In this document: in pieces, positions 46,839 through 58,560 of the stretch
Numbering within the stretch: the first letter of the stretch is position 1
Layout of the letters: each line of letters begins with the position of its first letter
DNA from: Clitoria ternatea
Taxonomy: Eukaryota; Streptophyta; Magnoliopsida; Fabales; Fabaceae
Reading direction: 5' to 3'
Assembly: GCA_037962975.1 (NCBI GenBank)
Contig: CM075675.1
Coordinates: 9,620,001-9,684,000, forward strand
DNA: 64,000 bases
Program-made: the position numbers and the translations under genes
The notes under the pieces: generated by a model
Database searches by the model: none
The model's input: the letters and a program-made list of their open reading frames with translations, nothing else
What the model was told of the DNA's origin: nothing

Positions 46839-47345
46839 GCATGAGTAAGCATACCATTAATTAGGACAAGGTTATTTGATTACAGTATATGATGGAAACA
46901 TGCATATATCACTTTAACTAAAGGGTTTCTTGTAACCATATGTTGTCAATTACATTATTGCATTGGGTGGCTATCATTCAAATCCAGAGTATATTGTTTA
47001 ATGGTTTTTTATACTATAATTGTTGAATAAGGGCTTGATTTGATTTCATATTTTACTCAAATTACCAATCAAAGAATTAAATATACCAATTGACAAACAC
47101 CTCCCAACTTGAAACAATAATATATTCCTCATGAATTACCAAATATGTAGAAAGTAAAAATGGCTAAATTTAACTCCTCTAAATACAATGAAACATACAA
47201 AAGTAATGCACAATATTCACACAATTTTCCAATGGCAGTAGTTACAATAAAAGATGCCATAGTTCTTTATCCTATTTTTCAAAGTGGAAGAATTGCGCAT
47301 ATGAATAGTCGTGTTGAAAATCGTGGCTTTTTCACCCTATAAGCC
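46839..47345. other. right part of the uncertain insertion, no gene
   Basis: AT-rich sequence between the Athila-like element and the resumed LTR A. One copy of GCCATAGTTC near 47258 links it to the left repeat block. Nothing coding. Confidence 0.4.
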
Positions 47346-48157
47346 TACAAAATAGTGAAAGTGTCCCAACTTTTTATATCTCTTCTCTTTTACACATTTT
47401 ATAAGTTATGTAAAATTCTCTTATTTTTTTCTTATAAATTACTTAGAACTTTTTCATTGTTTCATATTTTGAACAATAAATTTAGTTTTGTAAGTTTAGT
47501 CACCCTTAAAGTCTTTGTAAAGACTTAAAATCATTTTCTTCTACTATGAAGTTGGTTGAGCCTAAAAAGATTTGGTTAAGAAAGAGTGCTTAGGTAATTA
47601 GCCTGAAAAGTCTAAGTTAAGAAGGAATACTTGGGGTAGTTAGTCTAGAAAGGATAAGTTGTGAAAGAATACTTGGGATTGTTGTAAGTAAGTGTGAGTT
47701 GCGCTTACCTTCTTGATCAATTAATTTAAAATCTTGTTGGACTCAAACAGGTATTAGAATTAGCCTTGGTTGGGAGGTTAACCAATATAAAAGTCACTTG
47801 TGTGTTATTCTCTTTACTGTCTTTAAAGTTTCTCTTATGTTTTTTTTTCATTGAGTTTATGAAAAACTATGAATACATGGTTTCATGTTCTCGTGTTTTA
47901 ACTAAATTTTTGAGAAAACTTAGATAAGTGTTTAAATACCTAATCTTCCATTTGTGTGTTTTAACTAAATCTTTGAAAAAGCTTAGACAAGTGTCTAAAT
48001 GTCTGTTCTACGAAAAGAATTTACCAAAGTTTTTACTCGCAGTGGTCAACCTCATTCTAGTATGAATCTATGTATCTTTCATAACCTTACTCAATATAAA
48101 CTATAAATTGAATAATATTTTATATAAAAGAGAATAATATCATATTTATTTATTTAT

Positions 48158-48164
<7 letters not shown>

Positions 48165-48196
<32 letters not shown>

Positions 48197-48202
48197 TGTT
48201 GT
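48165..48202. repeat. ATA/TTA microsatellite
   Basis: Several ATA units switch to about nine TTA units, so the run is self-complementary. The surrounding 48095-49136 is AT-rich and holds no recognised gene. Confidence 0.9.
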
Positions 48203-49144
48203 ATAATAATATAAAATTATAAATTACATCTAGCTACTACGGTACACATTATATATATATTTTTTACTTTACACATATTTTAATAGAGTTATTTCAGATA
48301 TAAATTAGAATGTTTTATCCTCGAGTAACATAAAAAAAAACAAAAGTTTAAAAATTTGGTCATAAAAAATATTCTTAGTAATCTTTTATTTTCTGAAGTT
48401 AACTTTTTTATCTTATACAAAACATAGGAATCTTTTCTTTCTCATCTCACATGTTTAGGAATTAAGAAAAACTTACCTCGTACCAAACACCCATTTTCTT
48501 ACTTAAATAAATATTGAGTTTTTTATTATATAAATATTTCACTTTATCATATAATCAATATTATATATAAATATTTAATTTATTACATAATCAATACAAT
48601 ATAGCATTATCTTAGATTAATATATAAATTTATATTATGTATATAACGTACGGGGTTATTTATGTATATTAGATAGATAACGTCAAGGAATATACATTTC
48701 GTACAATAGCCTGAATTTCGCAAAACGCGAAGGAAGCCACGGTATTCACAGAATCTCAAATATTAGTTCCATCTATAATTATACATTCATACACTTCAAT
48801 TTTTTTGCATAATACAACTAATATATTTAACTTATATTTTTAGAGTCACACATGTAAATCTTATTAATGATTTTGTTGAAGAATAATATGTAATACCTTT
48901 ATAAGTATTTAACTCGTCTAAATATTTATCCGGTCAACTTTTCTTTTTCTTCATAATCCACAATTCCTTTTTTCTATATCTCTGTAATTTATGTGATTAA
49001 ATTACTTAAGGTTTACTTTTAGAAAATACTTTATATTTTTACTTTTAATTTAAAAACTATTATCATGGTTTTAATTACAAATTTGTAATATTATTTTCTA
49101 TTTTTAAAAGTTTGTACAACAAACTAGAATAATAGTTTTGTGAT

Positions 49145-49444
49145 CAGGGACAAATGCAGACGATGCTAGAGGGAGGGTCTTTTAAATTTTAAATTTATAT
49201 TAATTAATCATTTTTTGTACATTTTAATTATACAATGTTATATAATTATAACATGATAAGAATGAAGATCTTGTTCTATAAAACTGGTACAATTAATGTT
49301 AAACATGAATATTTAGACTATAATATATGCTAGTGATTTATTTAATGATAAAAACATTATTTATTTTAATCTAAAATTTATAACATATATACATAATTAC
49401 TTTTAAAACATTGGGAGGGAGGGGCGGGGATCCCTCCGTTCCTG
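49145..49444. mobile_element. hAT-type miniature element, 300 bp
   Basis: Ends CAGGGACAAATGCAGACG and, on the other strand, CAGGAACGGAGGGATC, both decayed from the CAGGGGCGGATCC-like TIR of plant hAT elements. The 8-bp flanks are TTTGTGAT (49137-49144) and TTTGTAAT (49445-49452), seven of eight identical. The interior is AT-rich without coding capacity. Confidence 0.7.
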
Positions 49445-49452
49445 TTTGTAAT

Positions 49453-50834
49453 TAAAAACATGAAATGAATTGTTTGATATATTTTATACATAATTTTTTT
49501 TGTCTGTAAAAATAAAAAAAAATGACATAAGTTTAAACTTTATATAATATTTAATGCGATTAACTCACCAGTTAGAAATCAAATTTCCAGTCTCTTCCTA
49601 ATGGCTTCTTTGATAAGATATGGGTCTCTCTTGGGCTTGTTTTATTGGGCCGATTCAAAACATTTATTCCACATTTTTAATCATTTAGGGGGTGGCACCA
49701 AGACTTTTTTTTTTTGAAAGGGAAATAAAAACAACAAAAAGGGATTGCTCCGTAAGGAAAAAAACACCTATTTTCTCTGCTGGCAAATGAATATCTAGTC
49801 CCACCTTGATTGTTCCACCTTAAAAAGAATGGTGTTGTATAAGTGACTCTAATGATGTTCTGCACCAGCATGAAAAAAGTGGTCAAAATCCCCAACCCTA
49901 AAATAAAATTAACTTATTTTATGACTTCTTTAATTCTTGTGATTTGATGGATGTTGATTTAAAAGGCCGTAAATTTACTTAGGTGAATAACCCTGGACAG
50001 ATATCTCAAATGTTTATTAGAGTTGTTCAGACATGTTTATTCGTCTAAGACATGTATCTTTCTATTTAAGGGAAATCAAGTATGTACCATTTGAAGCAAC
50101 TCCTTATTGATATCGTTAATGTCTATTTGATAATTAATAATTGGTAAACACTCTTAATGTTTTTATTTCTTTATCTCTTCATTATAATTTAATAATTATT
50201 TATTATTATAAATTAACTTATAATGATTATTAATTATCGTCAAATAATTAGCTACTTACTAATAATTTATTAATTGATTAGGTAATATTTAACTGTTATG
50301 TTATGTTCTGCTATGACATGTCAAGAGCTGGCGTACAAAGCTGATTTGTCCTTCTCATTCATCTTATAACTTTAATAAGAGCTTTAAAGGACCGAATGAG
50401 AGTTGGGCCCTTAAAGCTTCTACGTCCGAGTTAGTAAAGTGGAAGAATAGTATGATATATAGGCTCGAGGATCCAGAAACCGTACCTCGTGTATTTATGA
50501 CACTATTTATAGTAAACGTAATTATACGTATATAGTCATTGGTTGTACACCTTTTTTGTATTTAGCTAGATCTTGTTTATGACATAGTAAAAGCTTATGA
50601 AGGCTTCTAAAATGTTTTGGATAATCTTTTATTGTGCTGGGGTACGTTAAAGATGATCGTATGCTAGTGGCTTATGGCTTGACAGCATAATACATTAGTT
50701 AATTATGCTTCGTTGGTGTCTCTATTGCTGACTATGAATGTTGGTTAGCAATGTTAAGATCATATGCCCCTTAGCTTAAAGCTTGGCTAAAAAGGTGGTT
50801 AGGGTTAAGATGTTCAATATGTTTTTTGGTTCTA
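49453..50834. other. AT-rich stretch, nothing recognised
   Basis: Contains a T-run and an A-run near 49705-49760, and a GC-richer segment at about 50330-50480 with no family resemblance that I can name. Confidence 0.5.
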
Positions 50835-50839
50835 GCATT

Positions 50840-53609
50840 TGTTAATTCATGAAAGAACATATGAGGTTCTTAAAACCCCTTAAAGGTTTTGATTATGATA
50901 AAAAATTACTTTTTAGACTAATGTTTCAAGGTTGTATAAGGTTTATATGCAATAAATACAAGTCACAAGCCAAGAAACAAAATGTCTTGAGAAGCTGTCT
51001 GAAAAGATCATAGAACTCAGACACCTTAGAAGCTTAACTCAAATATTTAGCACACGAGAAACTAAATACAAGTTACAAGTCAAAGCTAGTGCTTCAATGC
51101 TGATTATAACCATTCTGACATCAAGCCTAACATTTCATCCAATCCAAGTATCAAAAGGATTACCTAAGCAAATGGAACATCTTGCTTATGTATCTTAAAA
51201 GAAAAGTCAAACCACCAAACAAGATGACAAAGGACAAAAACACCTTGTAAGACATCTCAAAAGGCTATGTCCAAATATCAAGTTGTCTTTGGATAAAATC
51301 CTTTTGTCTCTGAATGTCTTTCTTCAAGAAGTCTATACAAAGAAGTTCTTTTAAAGAATAAAAATGCACCATTTTCTCACATCTCTTCTTCTTTAGCATT
51401 TTACAAGCTACGTAAAAACTCTCTAATTCTTTCTTGTAGTTTACTTAGAGCATTTCATTATTTTATATCCTGAATAATCAGTTCAGCTTTGTAAGTGTAG
51501 AAAACCCTAAGGTCTTTGAAAAGATTTAGGAAATCCTTATCTTCTTTGTTAAGTGGATTGAGCCTAAAAAGGTGAAGGTTAAAAAAACAAAACATAGAAT
51601 GGGGGTTAATTAAGTATTACTAAGTTTTTAAAACCTTTTTCAAGAGCTATTTTTTACAGGAAATAGAGCACAACAACATATTTAAGATAAAGAAAAAGGG
51701 GGAAATAAGATCACACAAGATATTTATATAGTGCATTAATATTCCTAAATATGCAAAAGCTACATCTAATACCTTCAATGTGAAGGATTTTCACCAACTC
51801 AAAAGTATTACATATTTAGCACTAAATGTCATATGTATTCTTGACTCCAGTTACTTCTATTATTCTTGACTTCAACCACTTCAAGCTTAACAACCTAAGT
51901 ATTCTTTCATAAAAGCCATTCCTGGCTTAACTGGAGTATTCTTTCAAAAGCCTCTTTAGACAAAAGAGTTTCCCAACTAGAACAAGTATTCCAAATAGCC
52001 TTCACATGCCAAAATAGATTTGGTTTATTGGAAGATAAAACATAGAAATGATTACAAGCAAACAACTTAGCCCAACTAAGGATAAGTTTAAAGAACAAAC
52101 TTTTACAATGATGAATGGCTTAATAAAACAGTAACAACTAAATGTATAAAAAATTGAAACTAGAGCCTATGCAATTATTTCTATACATAGAACTTGAACT
52201 GAATTGTAAAGATGGTTCTTGTTGTTCAGTTCTCGTATATTCTATTTCTTTTTATTTTTCTCATAAGTTTGGGTCTTCAACTTATTACTTCTATAAGTAT
52301 GTGACTATTGCAACATAAGGAATAAACTAATGACCCAATGACTTGAGGGATGCACAATATGTTCAACATTTTCTCTTTGTGCAGCGTGTTGTCTTATAAC
52401 ATACGTAGTTGTCTTGTGGTGTTGCGTGGGTGGAAACATGAAAGCATCTTGTGTAGCATGAGTGAAGGCACAATAGTTAGTGAGGCCTTTAAAATAATGC
52501 CTATGTACCTTTGTCTAGTGTAAGTGTCTTACAATTGGCTTTCTGGTTAGTGGAGGGATTATTTAACTATGTAACTTGCTTTAGCATGCTTGTCAAGATT
52601 CTTCATACTTTTAAATGAGCCTTGAGTCTTGCACTTATGAAATTCCTTTATAACTTGATGTGATAGACTCAAGATGGCAAACTGACTTGGTATGATTTTA
52701 ACTTTGTTGCACAATGTCTAGCTAACTTTGAGAATCAAAGCATGACTTGATTCAGTATAAAACTAATTTGATTTTTTCTATTCTAGCAGAAAACTTAGAA
52801 AATAAAGCTTCAAGAGATTTGCATATGATTTCCATTGAAGTAGACCTTCAGACTTAGGCATTATACAACTTCAGTCTTTATATCTCCTAGCTTAATTTTC
52901 CATGGTAGACCTAGAGGAGACTTATGCTTAAAACTGCTTATAAAGATTTTCATATCTTAGTTTGCTATATTTGACTTAGGATTATTGACATGTTAATCCT
53001 TATGCTAGTCTTCATTATGTGCTCATGTTTGTAGAGTTAGACTTAATTATACACTTGACATATTTGTTAGTTCTTTAAAAGTCTTTTTCACTTAAGAACT
53101 TTATATATATAATTACACAAAAATTTTAGGGCACCAACTATCTTGTAACAGGATTAGTTCTAACAACAAGCTTGCTTAAGAAAGACCACTTGAGTAATCA
53201 GCCTGCAAAGGCTAAGTTACTTAGGTTTTTAGCTTGGAGAGACTAAGTTAAGAAAGAATACTTGAGATCATTGTAAGTAAGTCCTCGTGATTAGTTTACA
53301 CAAAATCCTGTTAAGCTCGAATAGAGACTGGATGTATCCTTAGTTGAGAGGTGAACTAATATAATAGTTTCCTGTATGTTGTTTTTTCCCTCTCTCTTGT
53401 TACTGCCTTTAAAATTTCTCATGTGTTTCTCTTTCTCTCTTCATGTTTTACGAAAACTTAAACAAGTACCCGTATACTCAGTTACCTGTATACTAAGTCT
53501 TTGGGGAAAACTAAAAAATATGGCTAAATATTTATTTTGCGAAAAGAATTTCCCAAATTTTTAATCACACTATCCAACCCCTTTGTAGTGTGAACCTGTG
53601 TAACCTTTA
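50840..53609 (+). mobile_element. Sirevirus-like solo LTR B with an internal insertion
   Basis: Starts TGTTAATTCATGAAAGAAC and ends AACCTTTA, homologous to LTR A over both halves. GCATT flanks it at 50835-50839 and 53610-53614. There is no interior on either side, so it is a solo LTR. The alignment with LTR A is broken at about 51582-53173 by a 1.6-kb stretch of other DNA. Confidence 0.78.
51583..53172. mobile_element. unidentified 1.6-kb insertion in solo LTR B
   Basis: Absent from LTR A at the homologous position (A-rich GGTTAA). No terminal repeats, target duplication or coding motif recognised. It is AT-rich and could be a decayed non-autonomous element. Confidence 0.4.
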
Positions 53610-53614
53610 GCATT

Positions 53615-54900
53615 GAGTTCCTTCAATATGTGATTTGTTATGAAGACTTGTTAAATATCATAAAAAGTAAAACATTCCTTAGCCATATACCAATGTATTT
53701 TTATGGTTAAGTCGACAATTGACGTATAAAGGTGTGAACATCAAATGTCTCACTTCGAGATCTCCTCTAGGGTGTGAACTCGGTTTAAAACTGAGTTTAG
53801 ACTTTCAAACCTACAAACTTGGTCACAACAAACTCTTTTTGGTAACTAATTCGGAACCCAATTTTAACCGAGTTCATAGACCTATTCTGTACTAATAGGT
53901 TATTCATTTATTATGTCAAGAGTTCTAGCACGGGATCCCCTAGGAACATTTCCCGGCTCATGAACCGTGTCTATGGACCCACGAGGATTACCGCACCATC
54001 CTATCAAGTTACCAACTGCCTTAAATCATGATTTTCTAAAAAAATATGGGGATTACGTTGGATAACAATGATCCTTACTTTCAACTACTTAGTCCATGTG
54101 AAGATGGTCATGTTTATGACCCCTATGAACCTCGAGATATATAAGTGTATACCTTTTTTTTAATCCCATGAAGATTCACGTACCTTTTTTGACTTTAAGG
54201 TTTGACTTTTGAATTTTCTTAGCATCGTTCCTAGCCAACTAATCCCGAACTCTTGGGGTTATATTAGCCTTTGAATTGGTGGCAATTTTTTATAAATTAA
54301 GCCTGACATTAACATTGTTTTTCAACATTTTTTACCCTTAGGAACTTGAAGAAAGGTAGCAATTTTGAGTATGGTGATTCTTTGTGTTACTAAAAATTGG
54401 TTTATCTTCATAGCTTTCACTGAATCGGCTAACTTTCGAGGCATTTAGTACAAGTATTGGTATTTAAAGGTGAGAGTTTGGAAATGGAGAGTATACCCTT
54501 AGGTACTTTTATCAAGACTGGTAAAAAAATGAGATTTTAAATTTGGGAGTCAAATTATAGTTATGGAGGGGGCACAACCACCGGTCAGAGGGCACGTCAT
54601 TTATCAGAAAATGCAACACTTCAAGGGCCAACGGTGGCATCGTTTCAATCCAAAACGCATAAAGATGGCATCGTTTCGCAAAAAGTTAAAATCCAATGGG
54701 CCAAAATTCTTGAATTTTGGGCCTAGTACTCACGACCCGTGATGGTTGACAATCCTTGTGAGTGTAACCATCAACATTCATGTGTTAATAGCAATAACTG
54801 TTCATCATTAGTGGCGTCTCAAGGTTTTGGAGTTATAAATCTTAAATGCAAGGAGTTATGAAATTCAAAAACTCTTGAGTTTCACACGAAAAAACATAAC
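53615..54900. other. unassigned DNA left of the CACTA-3 host LTR
   Basis: Moderate GC in patches (53750-54140, 54560-54780) but no frame or motif I recognise. It may be part of the same LTR or retroelement as 54900-55181. Confidence 0.4.
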
Positions 54901-55214
54901 GTTGTCTGAAGCCGGTGTCCATAACAACAAAAGGGGACTCTGGAGAAGAGGTATTTGGGTCAGTATCCTCATCCGTAAAGGCGACTTCGGCAAGGCAGTG
55001 TAGCTTATATAAGCAACTTACTCAGTCCCTTAAACAAGCTATGGAGCAAATGATCCGGTCTCGATACCGACATATGGGCAAAGTGGTAATTTTATCTATT
55101 CTCACACTAGCTACCTATGTCACAGGTAAACCTCCGGACTCTAACCCCGTATCAGATTCATATCTATACCGGAGGTCCAGACACTAGTACAAAAAATGGC
55201 TATGAGGACAGGAT

Positions 55215-55562
55215 ACGAGCACGGTTATCCCAAAACCATGTTTAAAACAATGCAGTGACATTTTTGTAAATACGAAGAAACGTGTTTTATTTTTAAAAGT
55301 CATATACGAGCACGGTTGAGACGCAACCGTCCTTAAAAGCCATCTATGAACACGGTTACGAATGGACTGTGTTTAAAGGTTGGTATAATTTTTAAATTTT
55401 TTTTAAAAGACTTACAAACACGGTTGTAATGAACCGTGCTTAAAGGTTCGTATAATTTTTAAAATTTTTTTTTAAAATCCTACGAACACGGTTAAGGGGA
55501 ACCGTGCTTAAAAGTAAAAAAAAATTAAGCTACTAACACGGTTTTGAGGTGAACTGTGTTTA
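55215..55562. repeat. CACTA-3 left subterminal hairpin array
   Basis: About six modules of the type GAACACGGTT...AACCGTGCTT with loops of 4-9 nt, separated by T-rich spacers. Confidence 0.88.
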
Positions 55563-55565
55563 TAG

Positions 55566-57283
55566 GGTCAGCTTCACACTTTCTCCCTTTCGTCTTCCTT
55601 GTTACAGGCCTCTCGTTAAATCTCACTTGCAACTTCTTTTCATTACACGAAACCCACACTTCTCTATACAGAAAACCCTTCTCCCCACCCTTCTCAGTGC
55701 CCATTTGCTTCATCCTTGGTCCTCCGTCATCGCATTCGGCAGAGTACTTCCTTCTCCGTGGTGTCAGCGTTCTCCGTTGTTCCGTTTAGGAGTGGGTCAT
55801 TGATACCTCTCCTTGGGCGACCTCCGTTTACTTCTCTGTGGTTAAACCCCTTGAGTCAGCAATACATTGTTGTTTCCTTACGAAGGTCCCAGATCTGTGG
55901 CTTGACGAAACAGGTTCGTAACCTTCTCTTTCTCTTTGTTGGGTTTAGGGTCTGACGAAACAGGTTCATAACCTCCCAGATCTATGGCTTGATGAAACAT
56001 GTTCTATTCTCTAACGGCACATGGCTGGAGACCCGACAATGTGCTCTGTTCCTCTTGATTGATTAATTCTTAGTTCAGATGAATCCCAAGTTGGCAGTTC
56101 TTTCACTGTTACTATGAAAAAGAAATTTTGTTTGCTGAAAACTTTGATTTTTCTTCCACCTATTTTCTTGTTCTGTTGTGTTCTGTTTACCCGATCAAAT
56201 TATGTTATTTGTGTTAACGTATCCCATGTTTTATTTTCATAGAGGAGTCATTATAGGAAGTTGAAAGTTTAACTTGCATATATCCTAATTTAATGTTTAG
56301 TTATTTGGTTGAAGGATTATACTGGAATAATGACTGGTTGGTGTTTTATTGAATTATGAACAGTTGGAGTATTTGGAAGAGAGGAGGATCAAGGATCAAA
56401 GGTGCTTTTAGCTTTCTTTATGTGTGTTTTTCTTTTTGATCTTTTAGTGGTTTCTTCTTGTGCTGATTTCTGTTGATCTTAGAATTCTGGGTGCTCTTTC
56501 TTTCATTCGCTATGTTTAAATTTGGATTTTGTAGATCATTTGCTGGGGCTCTTTCATTTGCTGAAGTTTTGGGGTCATTGAATTCTTTGTTCTTTCTTTA
56601 GTTTAACTTAACCCCCTCTTTTTTATTTTTTGCTTTAATGTCATAACTTTATATTTCCTTTACCATGATTTATTTGAGTCAGCCCTTTGCTTGTTTATTT
56701 GTTTTTTGTGCCACATATTTTAATTTTGACTTATTTGGTTTGTTTTCCATTATAGAGGAGAAAGCATCTTACATGGCCTGGTTTTTTTTACTACAGCATG
56801 TCTCTCAGGATCTGTCTGGGGAGTGGAGCTTGATTTGATTATTGATATTAGGGAATAAGACTTCATTTTACACACTGATGTTGCTCGTGGTATTATACCC
56901 GGTTTGAAGGTACGTTGATGCTGGTATTTTCGTTTTCAGTTTTGGCTAAAATGTAGTGCTTTATAGAAGTCGACTGGCATTTTTAAAATGGTTACTTCAG
57001 ACTTGTCGTGTGTTGATTTGCAGCTGCTTTGAAATTGATCTAAGATATTGGCTTAATCTTTTTTTTCTGCCAAGTTTGTTGTGTGCTATGGTTTTATCCA
57101 TTGAAAATTGTTGTAAATGCATTTCATTTAGGCTGATATCTTGGTAGATGAATGTTTTATAAATTCCTAAACAAAACCTGATTAGAATATGGTCATGTAA
57201 GTCCATGGAAATGGTCTGCTGTAAGCTTAAACCATTCAATTCTCTGGTACATGGAAATCTGATGTGATGCTCATTATTTGCAG
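55566..57283 (+). other. CACTA-3 interior upstream of the epimerase exon
   Basis: A CT-rich, GC-richer block at 55570-55880 looks like a 5' untranslated exon, with a possible donor at CAGGTTCG near 55910. It is followed by T-rich, intron-like DNA to 57280. A short exon-like run at about 56840-56910 (CTCGTGGTATTATACCCGG) could not be assigned. Whether all of this was captured with the epimerase exon is unknown. Confidence 0.45.
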
Positions 57284-57474
57284 AGGTAGATTTCCTGCCA
57301 CGTCGTCCCGGTGATTATGCAGAGGTTTACAGTGACCCAACAAAGATCAAACGTGAACTGAATTAGACCGCAAAACACATTGATCTTAAGGAGAGTTTGA
57401 GCATTGCGTGGAGATGGAAGAAATCTCATCGTGATGGTTATGGGATTCCAAATGTAATATTTGGAATTATTTAG
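57284..57474 (+). pseudogene. captured last exon of a UDP-arabinose 4-epimerase (UXE/MUR4-type)
   Basis: After a T-rich tract and CAG acceptor (57281-57283), the frame reads VDFLPRRPG, GDYAEVYSDPTKI, ELN, then after a TAG (57364-57366) LKESLSIAWRWKKSHRDGYG and a stop at 57472-57474. These are the C-terminal residues of plant UDP-D-xylose/UDP-L-arabinose 4-epimerases, Golgi enzymes that supply arabinose for cell-wall polymers. The premature TAG replaces the Trp usual after ELN, again a G-to-A change. The NAD-binding Rossmann domain and catalytic residues are absent, so no enzyme can be made. The donor gene is elsewhere in the genome. Confidence 0.88.
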
Positions 57475-57828
57475 AATTCTAACAATAGCACAATAAGAGG
57501 GAACCAACCCCCTGCAGCATCCTGTCAGCTGGCTGCATTTCTATAAGGGGGTTGAAATTATTCTTTTTTCTTCTTTTACTCCATAGTCCTTAGTGATTTC
57601 GTATCATTTTTTATATAGGGTATAATATTATTTTTCTATTTACAGTTCAATGTTGTAAATAAAAACTACTTTAGATAAACGCAAAGTAGTTGGTGTTGTA
57701 ATTTTTGAAATGAATACCAGACTAGTGATATAAATTTGATTATTTCCAAAATCATCTTTTTTGTCAAATAAATAAGATGATACTTTAAAAAAATATGGAA
57801 TAAATTTTTTTTTAGAAAAATAAGGTTT

Positions 57829-58140
57829 TAAGCACGGTTATGGTGTTAATCGTGCTTAAAAGCCCCTTACAAAGACGGTTGTTCTGAGAACCGAGCTTAA
57901 AAGTCCCCCTACGAAGACGATTATTCTCAGAACCGTGCTTAAAAGTTGCCACATACGAACACGATTCAAAGGAACCGTGCTTAAAAGCCCCCTACGAAGA
58001 CGGTTAAAAATAACCGTGCTTAAAAGGTACATACAAACACGGTTCATAACCGTCCTTAAAAGTCCCTATCTACAAGCACAGTGGGAACAAGGACAGTTCT
58101 GGAACCGTGCTTAAAAGTCCTCCAGAACCGTGCTTAAAGC
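57829..58140. repeat. CACTA-3 right subterminal hairpin array
   Basis: About seven modules (AAGCACGGTT...AACCGTGCTTAAAAG), several with substitutions such as ACGATT or AACCGAG. Confidence 0.88.
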
Positions 58141-58295
58141 CCCTTTCTCCATTAGTGAAATCACCCGACAAAAAGTACAAGTACAACGTTCGCAAGAGAT
58201 GCAGAGACGCCCACGTCGCGTGTCAGAATCGTACACTGAACAGTGTACGATTGGTCCCCTAACCCTAAAAGGACTCTTTATTCTCCGTATACATG

Positions 58296-58305
58296 TATAT
58301 AAATA
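58296..58305 (+). promoter_or_regulatory. TATA box of the gypsy-type LTR fragment
   Basis: TATATAAATA, about 85 bp upstream of the ACTTGAATGTCGGAG leader word. Confidence 0.6.
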
Positions 58306-58560
58306 CCAACATTCTCATTACTCTGGTACGTTAGACTGATTCTTAAACTTACTCTCAGAAACCTTACATTCTTTCCTTGGTTACTGACTTGAATGTCGGA
58401 GAATCTTCACAGGTGACACCACCTTTCACCTCTCATCAACGTGAAAACCTGGTGTGAAGGATTTCCGGAACTACAAGACCGATATCAATTGTGGCTGGTC
58501 CCACACCAGATCCTTGACCCCAGTTGAGACCAGTTCACTTTTAATTATCAAAAACCCACA

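Larger units (their letters stand above)
39849..47345. mobile_element. insertion in LTR A with GGCCATAG-type repeats, family uncertain
   Basis: Interrupts LTR A and contains the young LTR element at 40940-46833. The left part, 39880-40370, is rich in AGGCCATAGTTT, AGGCCATGATTT and their inverse (CTATGG, GTGGCC), which resembles subterminal repeats of a CACTA element. The right part ends GTGGCTTTTTCACCCTATAA, which in reverse resembles a decayed CACTAGGGTGAAAAAGCC. TACAAA flanks both approximate edges. No transposase is seen. Edges may be off by tens of bases, and a Mutator-like origin is not excluded. Confidence 0.4.
39341..48089 (+). repeat. Sirevirus-like LTR A, split by an insertion
   Basis: Two LTR pieces, 39341-about 39848 and about 47346-48089, align in order with LTR B (50840-51582 and about 53173-53609). 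It starts TGTTAAGTCTTGAAAGAAC and ends AACCTTA. A TATA box (CTATATAAAG, 39813-39822) is followed by a TCT-rich leader, as expected for a promoter and R region. The two LTRs differ a lot, so they belong to one family but not to one recent insertion. Confidence 0.75.
55182..58157. mobile_element. CACTA-3, non-autonomous, 2976 bp, carries a host gene exon
   Basis: The left end is CACTAGTACAAAAAATGGC and the right end is CTTTCTCCATTAGTG. The flanks are AGA (55179-55181) and AAA (58158-58160), a 3-bp duplication with one change. There is no transposase or TnpA sequence. Subterminal arrays share the ACGGTT core with CACTA-1. The interior holds intron-like DNA and the last exon of a UDP-sugar epimerase gene, in the manner of gene-capturing CACTA elements. 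Confidence 0.88.
54901..58560 (+). repeat. gypsy-type (Tat/Ogre-like) LTR fragment split by CACTA-3
   Basis: The right part, 58158-58560, has the layout of a plant gypsy LTR: TATA box TATATAAATA (58296-58305), then the leader words ACTTGAATGTCGGAG and CAGGTGACACC typical of the R-U5 region of Tat/Ogre-type LTRs. The left part is 54901-55181, with CACTA-3 between. Neither LTR edge nor a primer site was found, so the extent and family are provisional. Confidence 0.5.

Noticed and set aside
55549..55955. Overlapping plus-strand frames inside CACTA-3
   Set aside because: No family resemblance, three frames open at once in CT-rich DNA, and untranslated-exon character. Not supported as protein coding.
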